From contig PVNU02004113.1 of NCBI GenBank assembly GCA_003013855.2, forward strand, positions 96,669 through 160,668: DNA of 64,000 nucleotides. The letters are read 5' to 3'. Origin of the DNA: Liriodendron chinense. Lineage: Eukaryota > Streptophyta > Magnoliopsida > Magnoliales > Magnoliaceae. Shown here piece after piece: positions 47,974 through 58,883 of this stretch (within the stretch, counting starts at the first letter, position 1; the number at the start of each line of letters is the position of its first letter). The notes under the pieces were generated by a model, which searched no databases, had not been told where the DNA came from, and saw nothing but the letters and a program-made list of their open reading frames with translations. The translations under genes were made by a program, and so were the position numbers.

Positions 47974-49861
47974 CAGCTGAATGTATTTCTCCCTCTCTTC
48001 TTCTGGGACGTTCTTGCTTAGGTATGTATTTCTAGGGTCCTCTGGGTTTCCTAGATTTATTTCTTCAAGCTCATCTATCGTAGGCTATCCCCCGTCTTTC
48101 ATCTATGCAGGTGCGGCACTGGGTTGAATGATGTCAACTATTTCTTGTGGCTGCACCTCTTCTGTGGGACTGATTGTCACCATGCTGACATGTCTAATCT
48201 TCATTTTTGCCCCTAACCCTTCTCTTCCTTGGTATGCTTCGGTGTTTTCTTCGAATGGGGCTAACATTCTACCATTCAAGGCCGATTCTGAGTAACAGAA
48301 GTCCATATTCTTCATGATGTTACGGCTAGCTTCACTGTATCTTCCCTCTTCTATTGGTTGAGTTAAATGGAATGATTTCTCAGCCTCGTCCTCAGACTGC
48401 ACAGGTTCACTCGACACTGAATAGAATTTGATTTCTTTCTTCGTATTGGCACTTGGTGGTACCACAAACTGGCTAGGAGCTCTTGAGAAAGGTTTAACTC
48501 TTCCTATTTTCGGCACTGGCATGTTGAAGCTAGATTTAAGCACACTCGTGTGCTGATTCGATATCATCTCTAGGATGGACTGCCCTGGCTGTCGCAAGTG
48601 TTTCGGGATTATATAAATTTTCTTGGTAGTCCCTTGAGGTTCTTCAGCTGACTGACTTGCGGTTTCTTTCCGAGTAATGAACTAAGGTTTGCTTCTCTAT
48701 TCAAACTTGTTGACTCTAGGTTTCGCTCCTTGCCCTTTCTGCGCTACATCGGGCTTCTTCTTGACCTCTCTTTCGTCAACCAGGTCATAGTACCAGGCAT
48801 CGGCCAAGAATGATTCTGCTGATCGTATACGGCTTCGGGTCTACTGCCACTCTGTACTGAACTCCCTCTCTGTTGTATTTGAAGCACTGATGATAGGTTA
48901 AGGGAATGACGCGGTTCTGATGGAGCCATGGCCTCCCTAACAGGAGATTATATGTTGTTACTGCGTCGATTACTTGGCATGTTACTTTCGTTTTTAGCTC
49001 ATCGATTTCTAACATCACGGTGTTTGACCCCAGAGTGCGCTGGCTATCTTAACTAAACCCTTGAATAACCATGGTGCTCGGGTGCAGGGCTAATGATCTG
49101 TAACCCAACCTCTGTAGTGTCTTCAATGACATGATGTTTACTGTGGACCCATCGTCAAGCATACATCGCTTAACTTCCGTGTCTCTAATCGTCCCCGTAA
49201 CCATTAGAGGACGATTGTGGTCTGTTGCTTCAATCATGCGGTCTTCTTCAAAGAATGTGATTACAGAGAGGTGATCTATCTGCATTGCTTGCTGAATCGG
49301 TGCATTTCCTTCCCAAAACTTATCTGGGTCGTTCATTTCTGTTTCAATTTCTGTCATCATCCCTTCTCTGACTTCACTGTCTAGCAGCACGTTGATCAAC
49401 ATCTCCCTATATACCTTTGAGAAACACAAGGTGTCGTATATGCTCAAGCGAGCCGGGACCTTTCGCAGGTGCGACACAACATCATATGCTACTGGCGATG
49501 CCCCTTGCCTTGGCTCCGACCGACTGGGCGTGGCTTCGACAACTTTCTCTTTCAACTTCTGCCCCTGGGTCCTCGTTGATGGTGTATCCGGGTTTCCATC
49601 TTCTTGCATTGGGTCGACTGGTTCGGGCCGAACGCGTTCCGGCATTTGCCTTCCTGATCGGAGGATGACGGCATTGACTTCTTCTTCACCTGCTCGTAAT
49701 GTCTCTCCCGCTGACGGCTGTTCCGTAAATGATACCATTGCGCAATGTACTCGAGCCTTGATAAGTCGGCTCTTCTCTTGGCTTTTCTTCTTTCTAGTCC
49801 CTTCCTTCTTGCGGTTACGGAGTCTTCGTCTACTCTCGAGCCTCTTCCTACTGCTGACCAA
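47974..49861 (-). pseudogene. Protease and linkers, Tat copy II
   Basis: A 270-residue open segment (49049-49861) begins with a very basic stretch (SRKRLESRRRLRNRKK), contains SHLRKVPARLSIYDTLC and ends with the protease motif MLDDGSTVNIMSL. After a stop near 49050 the chain continues with TTYNLLLGRPWLH (48785-49018), typical of the end of Tat proteases. The linker (48103-48597) has VPKIGRVKPFSRAPSQFVVP. There are stops near 48100, 48680 and 48830. The role of the linker is unknown. Confidence 0.82.
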
Positions 49862-49864
49862 AGT

Positions 49865-51735
49865 CTAGGGTTCTTCAGGTTCAGGGAACGGGATGTGCAA
49901 ACGAGTGTTTTCTTCTGAGGGGAAGGCTGAAACTACCCCAGATGTTTCCTTCCTTGTTGTTTCTGGTGATTTCATATTGATCACCCCTTGGTTGATCAAC
50001 CCTTGTATTCTTCCCTTTAGACTAAAACAGTCTTCTGTCTTGTGGCTCAGACATCGATGGTATTTACAATACCGAGGATCATTCACCTTCCCAACTTCGT
50101 GTGGCCAAATCGGTTCTGTTAAGCGGATTACATTTTCTTCCACTAGTTGCTCCATGACGGGGATGAGATCGGCCATGTCGAATGTATACGGGCCATTGGC
50201 TCTTTCTCTTTCGGCTATTGTTGTTCCTCAAGAAACATAAGGCCTCTTGCCTCTGTCTTAGGTGGGCGTCGCTTTCATGTCAGTCTTCGATTCCACGACA
50301 AGTCACTTTCGATCTCTTACATCTTTGCCCCTGTTTACATTGTGCGTCTCTGCAATTCTTCCTCCTTCTCTTCTCTGCCTTTCGGGCCTGAAGTTCACCC
50401 GTGTCGCGGCTTCTTCTACCAGGTGTGCTTTGGTAGCCAGTTCTCGGAAAGAGTGAAAACTATTCCCCGATAATCTGTATGATATCATTGGGTCCAGGGC
50501 TCGCATACACATCTTCATCTATTCTTTCTCACTGGGCAACTCTTGGCATTGAGTAGCTATCGTCACCCATCGGTCCATGAACTTTTCCACGGATTCGCCC
50601 TGTCTTTGTCTGATCAAGGCCAGATCTGTCACTGATGTTTCTCTTTCCGTAGAGAAGAATTTTGAGATAAAATCGTCCCGCATTTGTTCCCACGATCTCA
50701 CTGATCTGGCTGGTAGCGACATGTACCATTGAAAAGCTTTTCCTGTCAGCGTCGACCCAAATAGCCGCATGCAGTACGTAGGACGGCCGACCAATTCCCC
50801 AATGCTGTGATGAAGTGAGTAATATGCTCCTATGGAGATCCTCTACCGTCAAATTTTTCAAAATTCGGACATCTGAAATTGACCGGGAATGGTATCTCTT
50901 CTATCTCTAGTGGGTACGGGACTTGGTATTTATACCCAGTTCCTCTTTCCTTCTCTTTCTCTTGCCTCATGAGGCTCGTAATCGTTTATGACAGTTCCTC
51001 TCTTGACATTTGTGCAGTCGGGGCTGGTATTCGCTCCGCTAGAACTCTTCTGGCATGGGTAAGCTGTTCGGCGTTGGCTGGCCCTTCCGCTGCCCCTTAG
51101 GACTCTTCGGTTGACTGGCGTGTGGGTGGTCTAAGACTTCTGGTAGCGTTCTGGGCTATCAAAGTGGTCAGTGATTCCTGAATGATCCTCATTCATTCAT
51201 TTGTCTTACGATTGGCCTGAACTAATCTATCGATCTGATCTTGGACCGTCGGCAATTCCTTTGCTTCATATAGTCCCTCTTCTACCTCTGCTACTTGAAC
51301 CATTGCGACTACCATTGGTTGTACCTTCCGAACCTGCCCCTGTCCTGGCTTGAGAACTGTCATGGGCTTGGAGCTCTTCACAATTGCGGTCCCGGTCGAC
51401 TTACGTGTGACACAGGTGGTCCTAGACAATGGTGGAAACTGTTCGACCATCATCACAGGCACTGATGACCTGGTTGATGCGACCTGACTGCTGATAGGGA
51501 TCTTCTGCCCTTGTTTTGGCTGCCATTGTCTTTTGATCATGGGGCGAGGTCTCACAGCGTTCGCCTTCTTATGTGCGGCTGAGATGGCTACTTTCTTCTG
51601 CTCTTTCTTCTGTCGGCGCGTTTCGACCAACTGCCATCCTGAGTTGCCAATACTTGTTATGGTTGGGGTAAAGCGAGGGAAGCTGAAGCCTCTGGTGGCA
51701 AGGAAGGTGCACAAACTGTTCATTAAGCATGCCAT
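49865..51735 (-). pseudogene. Gag, Tat copy II
   Basis: N-terminal segment open for 180 residues (51193-51735), with a basic QLVETRRQKKEQKK stretch and ending at a TGA directly before MRIIQESL. The retrotransposon-gag domain is at 50519-50794 (LTGKAFQWYMSLP, then FISKFFS). The CCHC-like zinc motif CKYHRCLSHKTEDC is near 50050. At least four in-frame stops between 50860 and 51200 and at 50519 break it. Most can be explained by single C-to-T or G-to-A changes. Confidence 0.87.
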
Positions 51736-52119
51736 TTCTTCTGTCTTTCCTAGTATCTTGCTAATTCTGCTGTGTCATAAAAATCATTAGAATAGTTCAC
51801 AAGTGCGGTGGGGAGTATGAGCCCATCGATCGCAGTGCATAAACCAACAAAAATAAGCAAGAAGGAGACAAATACGTGTATTTGTGGAAGCTTGTGGGTT
51901 CGAAAAACTTTTCGATGTCTATTGCCTTAAAGATGAAGGGAAGAACGTTCACGTTGAGAGTCGCCAGTTTAACGCCCGAAGGGCGCCGACACATTACGCC
52001 TCGCGGTAGCCTTCCTATGCGCAGATTCGTGTTTGTGAGTAATTGATCTTAGAGTGTCTCTATATTCAGATATAACCAGAGATTCTGGTATAGTTCGATC
52101 CCCAGCAGAGTCACCAGTT
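51736..52119 (-). promoter_or_regulatory. 5' leader with primer-binding site, Tat copy II
   Basis: Primer-binding site 52099-52116, minus strand TGGTGACTCTGCTGGGGA, three bases from the LTR. The rest is leader and aligns with 12554-12914. Confidence 0.78.
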
Positions 52120-54290
52120 TGTTAGAACTAGAAAAATGCTCGGGCGCAGTTTTCTGGTGTTTTGTTGTTCTGGGGTTCTGAATATAGAAACATCTATAAA
52201 CAATCACAAGCATTCATGAAAGTACGCAAGAGGAGATATCGCAAGGCGAATTTTATTTCAGAGATCCTGAGATCTTATACATTCCAGGCCGTGATCTGGC
52301 ACGAGCCCTTAATTACATCGAATGATCAATGACCCTTGATTAAAAGGCAGAAGACTAGTCAGCGGGGACTATGGTCTCAGAGTTCATGGTCATGGAGACC
52401 TGTATTTGTATGGTCATGGAAATCGGTATTTGTATGGTCGCAGGAGACCTGTGTTTGTATGGTCGTGGAGACCTGTATTTGTTGTGTTTTGTTATGGACT
52501 GATCCATCTTTGTACGAGTCAGATGTCTATGTCCCATGTTTTGACCAGAGATTCGAGCTGAGACTGTCAGGGTTTTTAACTGAGGGGTGCGACTCTGGGT
52601 CTGCGCCCGTCGTTTGTGATGGGTGACCGCGGAAAGACCGATCTGCAGTTGTATGTACCTGAGCAGCTCAACCAGCAGATGCCGTTTGAATGGGTAGGGC
52701 ATCGACTGTTCTTGAAGTGTCAGTCTTTAACAAATTTCGTGTAATAGTTTAGAACTCTCTTGGAATGGTTTATCGTGTTAACCATAGTCCCCTTTGCTTA
52801 GTTCGGACTTGAATCCGGGTCATATTATGATAGTACATGTGATGATGATACATCGGTATGATTCTGGGCACTGGTGACCTCTTTTCAAGAAGTTACTTCG
52901 TTCATCTCGTTGGATCGAATCGTACTCCGAAGGCTTGCATTCTACTCATTGGGTGGCCTTGATGAGTTATTTAACTGCTCCATTGCATCCGGAACGCTCA
53001 AAATACCCAAAATAGGCCCAAACGGGGCCCAAAAACATCATAAAATGAAGATTTAAAGGTGCTGAAATGAACGTTTAGAGTGCTGATTTTTACGATCCGC
53101 TGGTCTAATTTTACTGATGCACTGGGGCCAGCGCGTCCAAAAATGTTTGTTAAGAATGTTCTATTTTTCTGATACGCTGGCCTATTTTTGTGAAGCGCTG
53201 GGGCCAGTGCGTCTAAAAATGGCTTTGTTTAAGATGTGCATTTTTCTGATCCGCTGGCCTATTTTTGATGCGCTGGGGCCGGTTCGTCCAAAAATGACTT
53301 TGTTTAAAATCTGTATTTTTCTGATCCGCTGGCCTATTTTTGTGATACACTGGGGCCAGTGCGTCGATAAAACAAGTTTGGTTCAACGTATTTCGCGATG
53401 CGCTACTATACTTATATAATTTTAGGTTATTTCTCCACCAGACCTGATGTGGTCGGAAGTGGGATTTTCGGTGATTGGAAAAGGGTTTTCGGTGGTCGGA
53501 AAAGGGATTCCGACGATCGCAAAAATCAAAACTCTCTCCTTCTCTGGATCCGTCCAAATGAGCCGAAAAAGGGGGTATTTATACCCGAGGTCAACCAATA
53601 GGAGCCCGCCACGTGTAGCGTGTCGAGAAATCATTCCGGCCCGTCAAGAAATCACTTGGCGTGTTTAAAAAATGTCTTTGTTAGAATGCTGATTTTTAGG
53701 GCGCACTGGCTGTCAATGCGTCCTGAAATTCCTGAAAGTGCCTGATTTATTGGACGCGCTGAGGGTCAGTGCGTTCTGAAATTCCTGAATTATTGGACGC
53801 GCTGGACGAATTTCTGGATGGGCTGAGGGTCAGTGCGTCCTGAAATTCACTTCGTAAAATCGTCTGAATTTCTTGATGCGCTGACCATGAATTTCTCGAT
53901 GCGCTGAGGGCAGTGCGTCCTGAAATTCACTTTGTAAAACCGTCTGAATTTCTAGATGCGCTGACCATGAATTTCTTGACGCGCTGACGTACTCGTGTTT
54001 TTAAAATTGGGTTTTGCGAAACGGAGGGCTTGTGGGGCCCGCTTTGCGACGGATGTCGATGCACTGGCTCTATTTTTCATGATCGGAGTAACCCTCCCAA
54101 ATCCGAGGGATTCTGATCATGATGAACGGTGGGGTCCACCACTGGCTTAATTTTTCATTTTTGGTCAAGTCTGATGTGTGTTGTGATTTTTTGCCGCGAT
54201 TTCCGGTGCACTGGCCCTAAATCTAATCAGGTGATGATTTGGACACTCATAATCATTGTTTTGAAGTTCCTGACTTTTGAGACCCCAACA
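52120..54290 (-). repeat. 5' LTR of Tat copy II
   Basis: Starts TGTTAG and ends CCCCAACA. Minus-strand TATA box GGGTATAAATACCCCC at 53572-53587, which would drive gag-pol. Contains the same motif arrays as the left LTR. Confidence 0.94.
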
Positions 54291-54853
54291 GGACCGAATT
54301 TGCAACTCTGAATTTTGTTGAATTTATGGACGCGTGGGACCCGAATTTATGGACGCGTGGGCCATTTTTCGGGTGCGTGGGAGTCCGATGCACTTGTCCA
54401 ATTTATGTCGAATTTATGGACGCGTGGGACCCGAATTTATGGACGTGTGGGCCATTTTTCGGATGCATGGGAGCATTTTACGGGTGCGTGGCCACACTTG
54501 GTGATTTTCAGGATTCAGACCTGCGAGGAATGCTGGCGATCGGAAGGAATTCCGGCGATCGGGAAAGGTTTTCGGCGATCGGAAAAGTATTCCGACGAGG
54601 GTTTTCGGCGAGGATTTCGAATTCCCAGAGATGGCAGCTCTCTCTCTCTCTCTCTCTGAAAATGTGAAAATGAATCGTCGGGAGGGGTATTTATAGCCGA
54701 AGACGCTGGCTCTCCGCCAATGAGGGGCTGCCACATACCATGCACCCTAAAAATACCCTCCACGCACCCAGAAATGACTTCTGAAAATGTCTGATTTTCT
54801 AGGTGCGTGGGACTTAATTTACGGGTGCGTGGGGCATTTTTCGGATGCGTGGG
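54291..54853 (-). mobile_element. Solo LTR of the copy-I family, second segment
   Basis: Continues 36821 after the GGACC duplication. Contains GGACGCGTGGGACCCGAATTT repeats, a (CT)n run at 54638-54657 and the minus-strand TATA box GGCTATAAATACC at 54687-54699. A further 17 bases of this LTR lie at 56257-56273. Confidence 0.88.
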
Positions 54854-56251
54854 TGTTCGCTCGCCTCAAGTGTATATCTGCGATGTAGTAATAAATCTCG
54901 GTAAGACCGAGGTCAATCCATAGGGAATTGGAAAATAGATTCCAAACTATTCCAGCAACTCAATTTTTCAATAAATAGGAGATTCAATTGAAGCAATTAT
55001 ACTAAAACAGTAACTTTAATGAAAACAGCAGTTTAAAGGCACTAAGGCATTCAAGGATCCACTTGTAGCAATCCCATGTCAATCCAATCAATCCAAGCAA
55101 GATACACAACTAGATTTGAAGTCGTATCTCTCATCTAGTTGGGAAATAAAGCATTAAACACATTCAATTCCATTCAAGTTGAACTTCCAAGTTCTAGTCC
55201 CTTTCAACAATGTAGAATTTGGAATCATAGCATTCGGAGTAACAGCCATGCCTATGGACTATGGCCTGCTTAAGGACTACTATAATTCGAATCTAAACAA
55301 GCACCATATGATAATCTCAAAGAATTGCAAGGAATCCATGTCCGGAGCACATGAACTCTCAGAAAACATCTAAAACTATCAACTTTAAGAACTAGAATAG
55401 ATAAAAATCCAAACTTGAATTGAAAGTACTTGAATTAACTAAATCAAATCATGAAATTAGCTACAAGCTTCACCTCTCAGCCTTAGCTGAGAGATTCTAG
55501 CCGAGCATTGTCATATTACAACTAAAACTCATGAAAAACTTAGAAAACATAGAAAAATCGGAGTTTGGAGGGTTGCAGACGCTCCACAACGGCTTCCTTC
55601 CTCTCCCACGACGTCCCTTGGCTTCTATGATACACTAAGAAGAGCCCCTAGGTGTCCTTTTATAGTGAGGACGCTCGGTTGCATCAGAATCTTCCAGAAA
55701 CCGCGTACGGTTTACGCAGTGCGTAGTGTTTTTCGGAGCAGAAATAGAAACTGCCTAATTTTCTACATGGCCGACCGGTCGGGCGACCGATCACGACCGG
55801 CCGGATCTACATTGTAATCAGTCCAGCAAGCACGCAGGGGAGGACGACCTGTTGGCCGACCGGTCAAGACCAGTCAGACCAAACTGGTCTTGTTCCAGCG
55901 AGCTCAACAGAAGGCACCGACCGGTTGGCCGACCGGTCAAGACCGGTCGGACCAACCAGTCCTTCTTCCAGTGGTTTCCAAAGGTGTAGCCGACCGGTCG
56001 GACGACCAGTCGGACTTACTATTCTTCTTCTTTTTCTTCAACTTTCTTTTCTCCTTGCTTTCTTTTTTCTTTGCTCCTTTTTCAATCTTCATCCCATGCA
56101 TCTAAATGTATTCTTTTTATCCCAAATTTGGTGAAGTCTGCTCTCATACCTACAATCACAAAACATACGTTAGATGGGTCTTTTAAACATGAAAACCATG
56201 CATACAATGTGATGTAGTGGCCTATGCAATGTATAAATTGGAGGTTCAACA
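54854..56251 (-). mobile_element. Solo LTR, Athila-type, target GTGGG
   Basis: TGTTCGCT...TTCAACA with direct repeat GTGGG at 54849-54853 and 56252-56256. Its left two thirds closely match the LTR of the surrounding Athila element, but its U3 carries ACCGGTC motifs like the solo LTR at 30058. TATA box on the minus strand at 55651-55665. Confidence 0.93.
55770..56015. repeat. GACCGGTC array in solo LTR U3
   Basis: About five units such as CCGACCGGTCAAGACCGGTCGG, 105-350 bases upstream of the TATA box on the minus strand. Confidence 0.85.
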
Positions 56252-56273
56252 GTGGGACTCCGAAATGCCTTAA

Positions 56274-56920
56274 TGGCCCGTTTGACACCATGGATTCTAG
56301 GAGAAAGGAGGAGAAAGGAGGAGAAACTGGTTGCTTTATTCTATTTGGCACCATGGATTTGATGAGAAGTGGATTTAAGAGGAATCCAGGAGAACTCAAA
56401 AAGGCACTTTTAGCCCCTTTTCAAATCCCCCAAAAAAGGTGAGATTTGAAGAGAAATCCTTCCCAACGTGGGACCCACCGTAATGTGTCCCTAACTATGA
56501 GACCCAACCTGATGTATATTTTCCATCCAACTTGTTGATAAGGTCACAAAGACTTGGATGAAGGGACCATACAAATTTCAGTTTAATCCAAAACTTGTGT
56601 GCATCATAAAGGTTTCACTCTCCATTTTTTCTTGTTTTGTGGTCCACTTTAGATGTGGATTTGCTTTATTTTTTGGATCTTGGCATAAAATGATTTGTAA
56701 AAATAGATGAATGGCATGGATTTAAAAATCAAGGCTAATACGATGGGCATACGGTGGGATTAAAATTTACACCGTCTATTCCTTAATGTTTGATTTCTCT
56801 TCAAATCTTGACTGCCAAACAGAAAATTTGGAATTGGTAAGAACTGGAATTGATGAGAATGCATATCATGGAATCCAATTCTCCTCACTTCTCCTCAAAT
56901 CCATGGTGCCAAAGGGGCCA
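56274..56920. mobile_element. Tourist/Harbinger-like MITE, target TAA
   Basis: Terminal inverted repeats begin TGGCCCGTTTGACACCATGG and, from the other end, TGGCCCCTTTGGCACCATGG. TAA is directly repeated at 56271-56273 and 56921-56923. 647 bases and no transposase. A three-base TAA duplication is typical of PIF/Harbinger derivatives. The interior holds a module also seen in the 4.3 kb solo LTR. Confidence 0.82.
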
Positions 56921-56923
56921 TAA

Positions 56924-57283
56924 GTGAATTCCTATTTTTTAGTGATTTTTCGGGCGCGTGGGGTACCTGAATTTATGGGTGCGTGGCACGTAAATGTAAA
57001 CACCATTATTTGGGTTTTGAATTTTGGGGGGTTTGCGAGGCCCATTTGGTCGTGAGATCGCATGCACTGTTCATCATAAATGATAATGAACTTACGGGTC
57101 CAATTCCGGACGGTTCTGATCACGGTAATTTGTAGGGCCCGCTGGAGATTCCAGACAAAATTAGTAAGGGAATTTTGTAAATCTCCGTTTTGCGTGCACT
57201 GGAAGGCGTTTTGCGTGATTCTTTCGAGGGGTATATGGTCATTTTGCTTATTTTAAGGGCCCCTAGCTTTTGGGACCCCAACA
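56924..57283 (-). mobile_element. Solo LTR of the copy-I family, last segment
   Basis: Ends CTTTTGGGACCCCAACA, matching the end of the LTR at 15091, followed by the CTCAT duplication. Confidence 0.9.
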
Positions 57284-57288
57284 CTCAT

Positions 57289-58340
57289 CAACCGAGACTT
57301 TAAGCTCTTGGAACATTTGCTGATTTGTTTGATTGATTTGCTTTTGCGCTTGCATAAACGCTTTTAAGGTGTCCTCCATCGAGAATTCAGGTAGGGCCAT
57401 ATTTTGCATGGGTGGCCCTCCTTGAGAGTTGGCAGGATTGCCCGTGGGAGCGTTCTTCCAACTGAAATTTGGGTAGTTCTTCCAAGTAGAATTGTAGTAT
57501 TACCCACCGGTCCATTAAAAGGTTGTTGATAAACCATATGTGGCATTTGCATGTTCATGTAACAGCTTTTGAAAAGCAGGAATTGTAGGACAATCTTGTG
57601 TACCATGTAAATTGGTGAAACAAATCCCACATGTGGTATCAACAGCTTCATTGGACTTTGAAACTCCACTCTTACTAAGTTCTATGGCCTTGATCTTCCT
57701 TGTGAGGCTGGCTAACCTTGCATTCACATCATCTTCCTCCTTGAGGATATAAATCCCTCTTTTCTCTTTTTCTTGAGTAGGCTTGGGGTTATTAGATTTA
57801 TCCGAGGTATCCCATGATTGGGTATTCTCGGCCAACATATCTAAATAACTCCAAGCTTCATCTGGATTTTTTCTCATAAACTCGTCATTGCACATCATCT
57901 CTACAAATTGGTGCATATTGGAACTTAATCCATCGTTGAAGAAGTTTATAATTCGCCAACTTTCGTAGCAGTGATGTAGGCAAGCAAGTAGGAGGTCCTT
58001 AAACCTTTCCTAACATTGGAAGAATGATTCACTCTCTTTAGCTGAAAAATTCATTATGGCTCTTCAAAGGGTGTTCGTTTTATGAGCCGCGAAGAACTTT
58101 TTTAGGAATTCCCGAGTTATCTCGTTCCATGACCCTATTGAATGTGGTCTAAGAGAGTGAAGCCAAGTTTTGACTCTTTCTTTCAATGAGAAGGAAAAAA
58201 GTTTAAGTTTAATAGTATCTTCCGAAACATTAGTGTATTGCAAGGTAGCCACCACCTCTTCAAATTCCTTTAAGTGCAAATATGGGCTTTCAGAGTCTAG
58301 CCATGGAACTTTGGTATAAGTTGATCACACCCGGCTTTAT
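57289..58340 (-). pseudogene. Gag, Athila element
   Basis: The gag domain (58064-58340) has LHLKEFEEVVATLQY and VKTWLHSLRPHSIGSWNEI. After a frameshift near 58060, the part 57515-57916 has FMRKNPDEAWSYLDMLAENT and the zinc knuckle CGICFTNLHGTQDC. A shifted C-terminal part has YPNFSWKNAP and FMQAQKQINQTNQQM. It is separated from protease by the 21.5 kb solo-LTR complex. The features are typical of Athila gag. Confidence 0.88.
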
Positions 58341-58883
58341 ATCGATGTTTCCCCTGGTTGGTGGTAATACCACGCATACACAGGCCGGTTGTAGTTAGTC
58401 CCGTAATGATCTCATTGGAGGAACGTTATGTACCTCATTCTCTCCTACTCCCTCTTGATTTGCGTTTGTAGTTGGAGTAGGGGGGAGGATTCCTTAAAGG
58501 TGTTTGATCCATACTCCCCAAACTATCACAATGCTCTTGGTATTTTCGGACTCGTCTATGGACTGACAATAGTCCAACTAGACCACCTTCGGATTGGAGA
58601 CAATTGGAGTGGTCACATTCCCAACGGGACATAAACTACTCAATTAAAAACTAAACTAATCCTAAGTCCTAAAATCTAAAATTAATCTAAAAATTGAAAA
58701 TCTACAAAAAGCACTAAGTTAGAAGGATATTACCCGATTCGCTTGAACCAGAGAAGAAATCCTACAAATCAAAACAATGTGTTAGTTCTAAGAAATCAGA
58801 AAAACCTATCTACTTCTACTTCTACAGCCACTAAAATAATCTAGAACCATTATCTAAATTCCCCGGCAATGGCGCCAAAAACT
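58341..58883 (-). promoter_or_regulatory. Athila 5' leader and primer-binding site
   Basis: Primer-binding site 58860-58877, minus strand TGGCGCCATTGCCGGGGA, which resembles the Athila site for tRNA-Asp. The remainder may include the gag N-terminus, which I could not delimit. Confidence 0.75.

Larger units (their letters stand above)
36822..54290 (-). mobile_element. Tat-lineage Ty3/gypsy retrotransposon, copy II, complete, with antisense PMD gene
   Basis: 17,469 bases, with LTRs of 2174 and 2171 bases and the direct repeat GGACC at 36817-36821 and 54291-54295. The minus strand holds primer-binding site, gag, protease, RT, RNase H, second RNase H, integrase. The plus strand holds a spliced PMD-type gene (40132-44341) that ends tail to tail with integrase. 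The LTRs differ at about 11 of the first 270 positions, mostly transitions, so insertion is fairly recent relative to its host LTRs. Frames have scattered stops, many explainable by C-to-T or G-to-A. RT reads YVDN and the first integrase Asp is Glu, so it is not autonomous now. Confidence 0.95.

Noticed and set aside
58428..58634. Small plus-strand open frame with a hydrophobic start
   Set aside because: It lies in the Athila leader opposite gag and has no support beyond being open.
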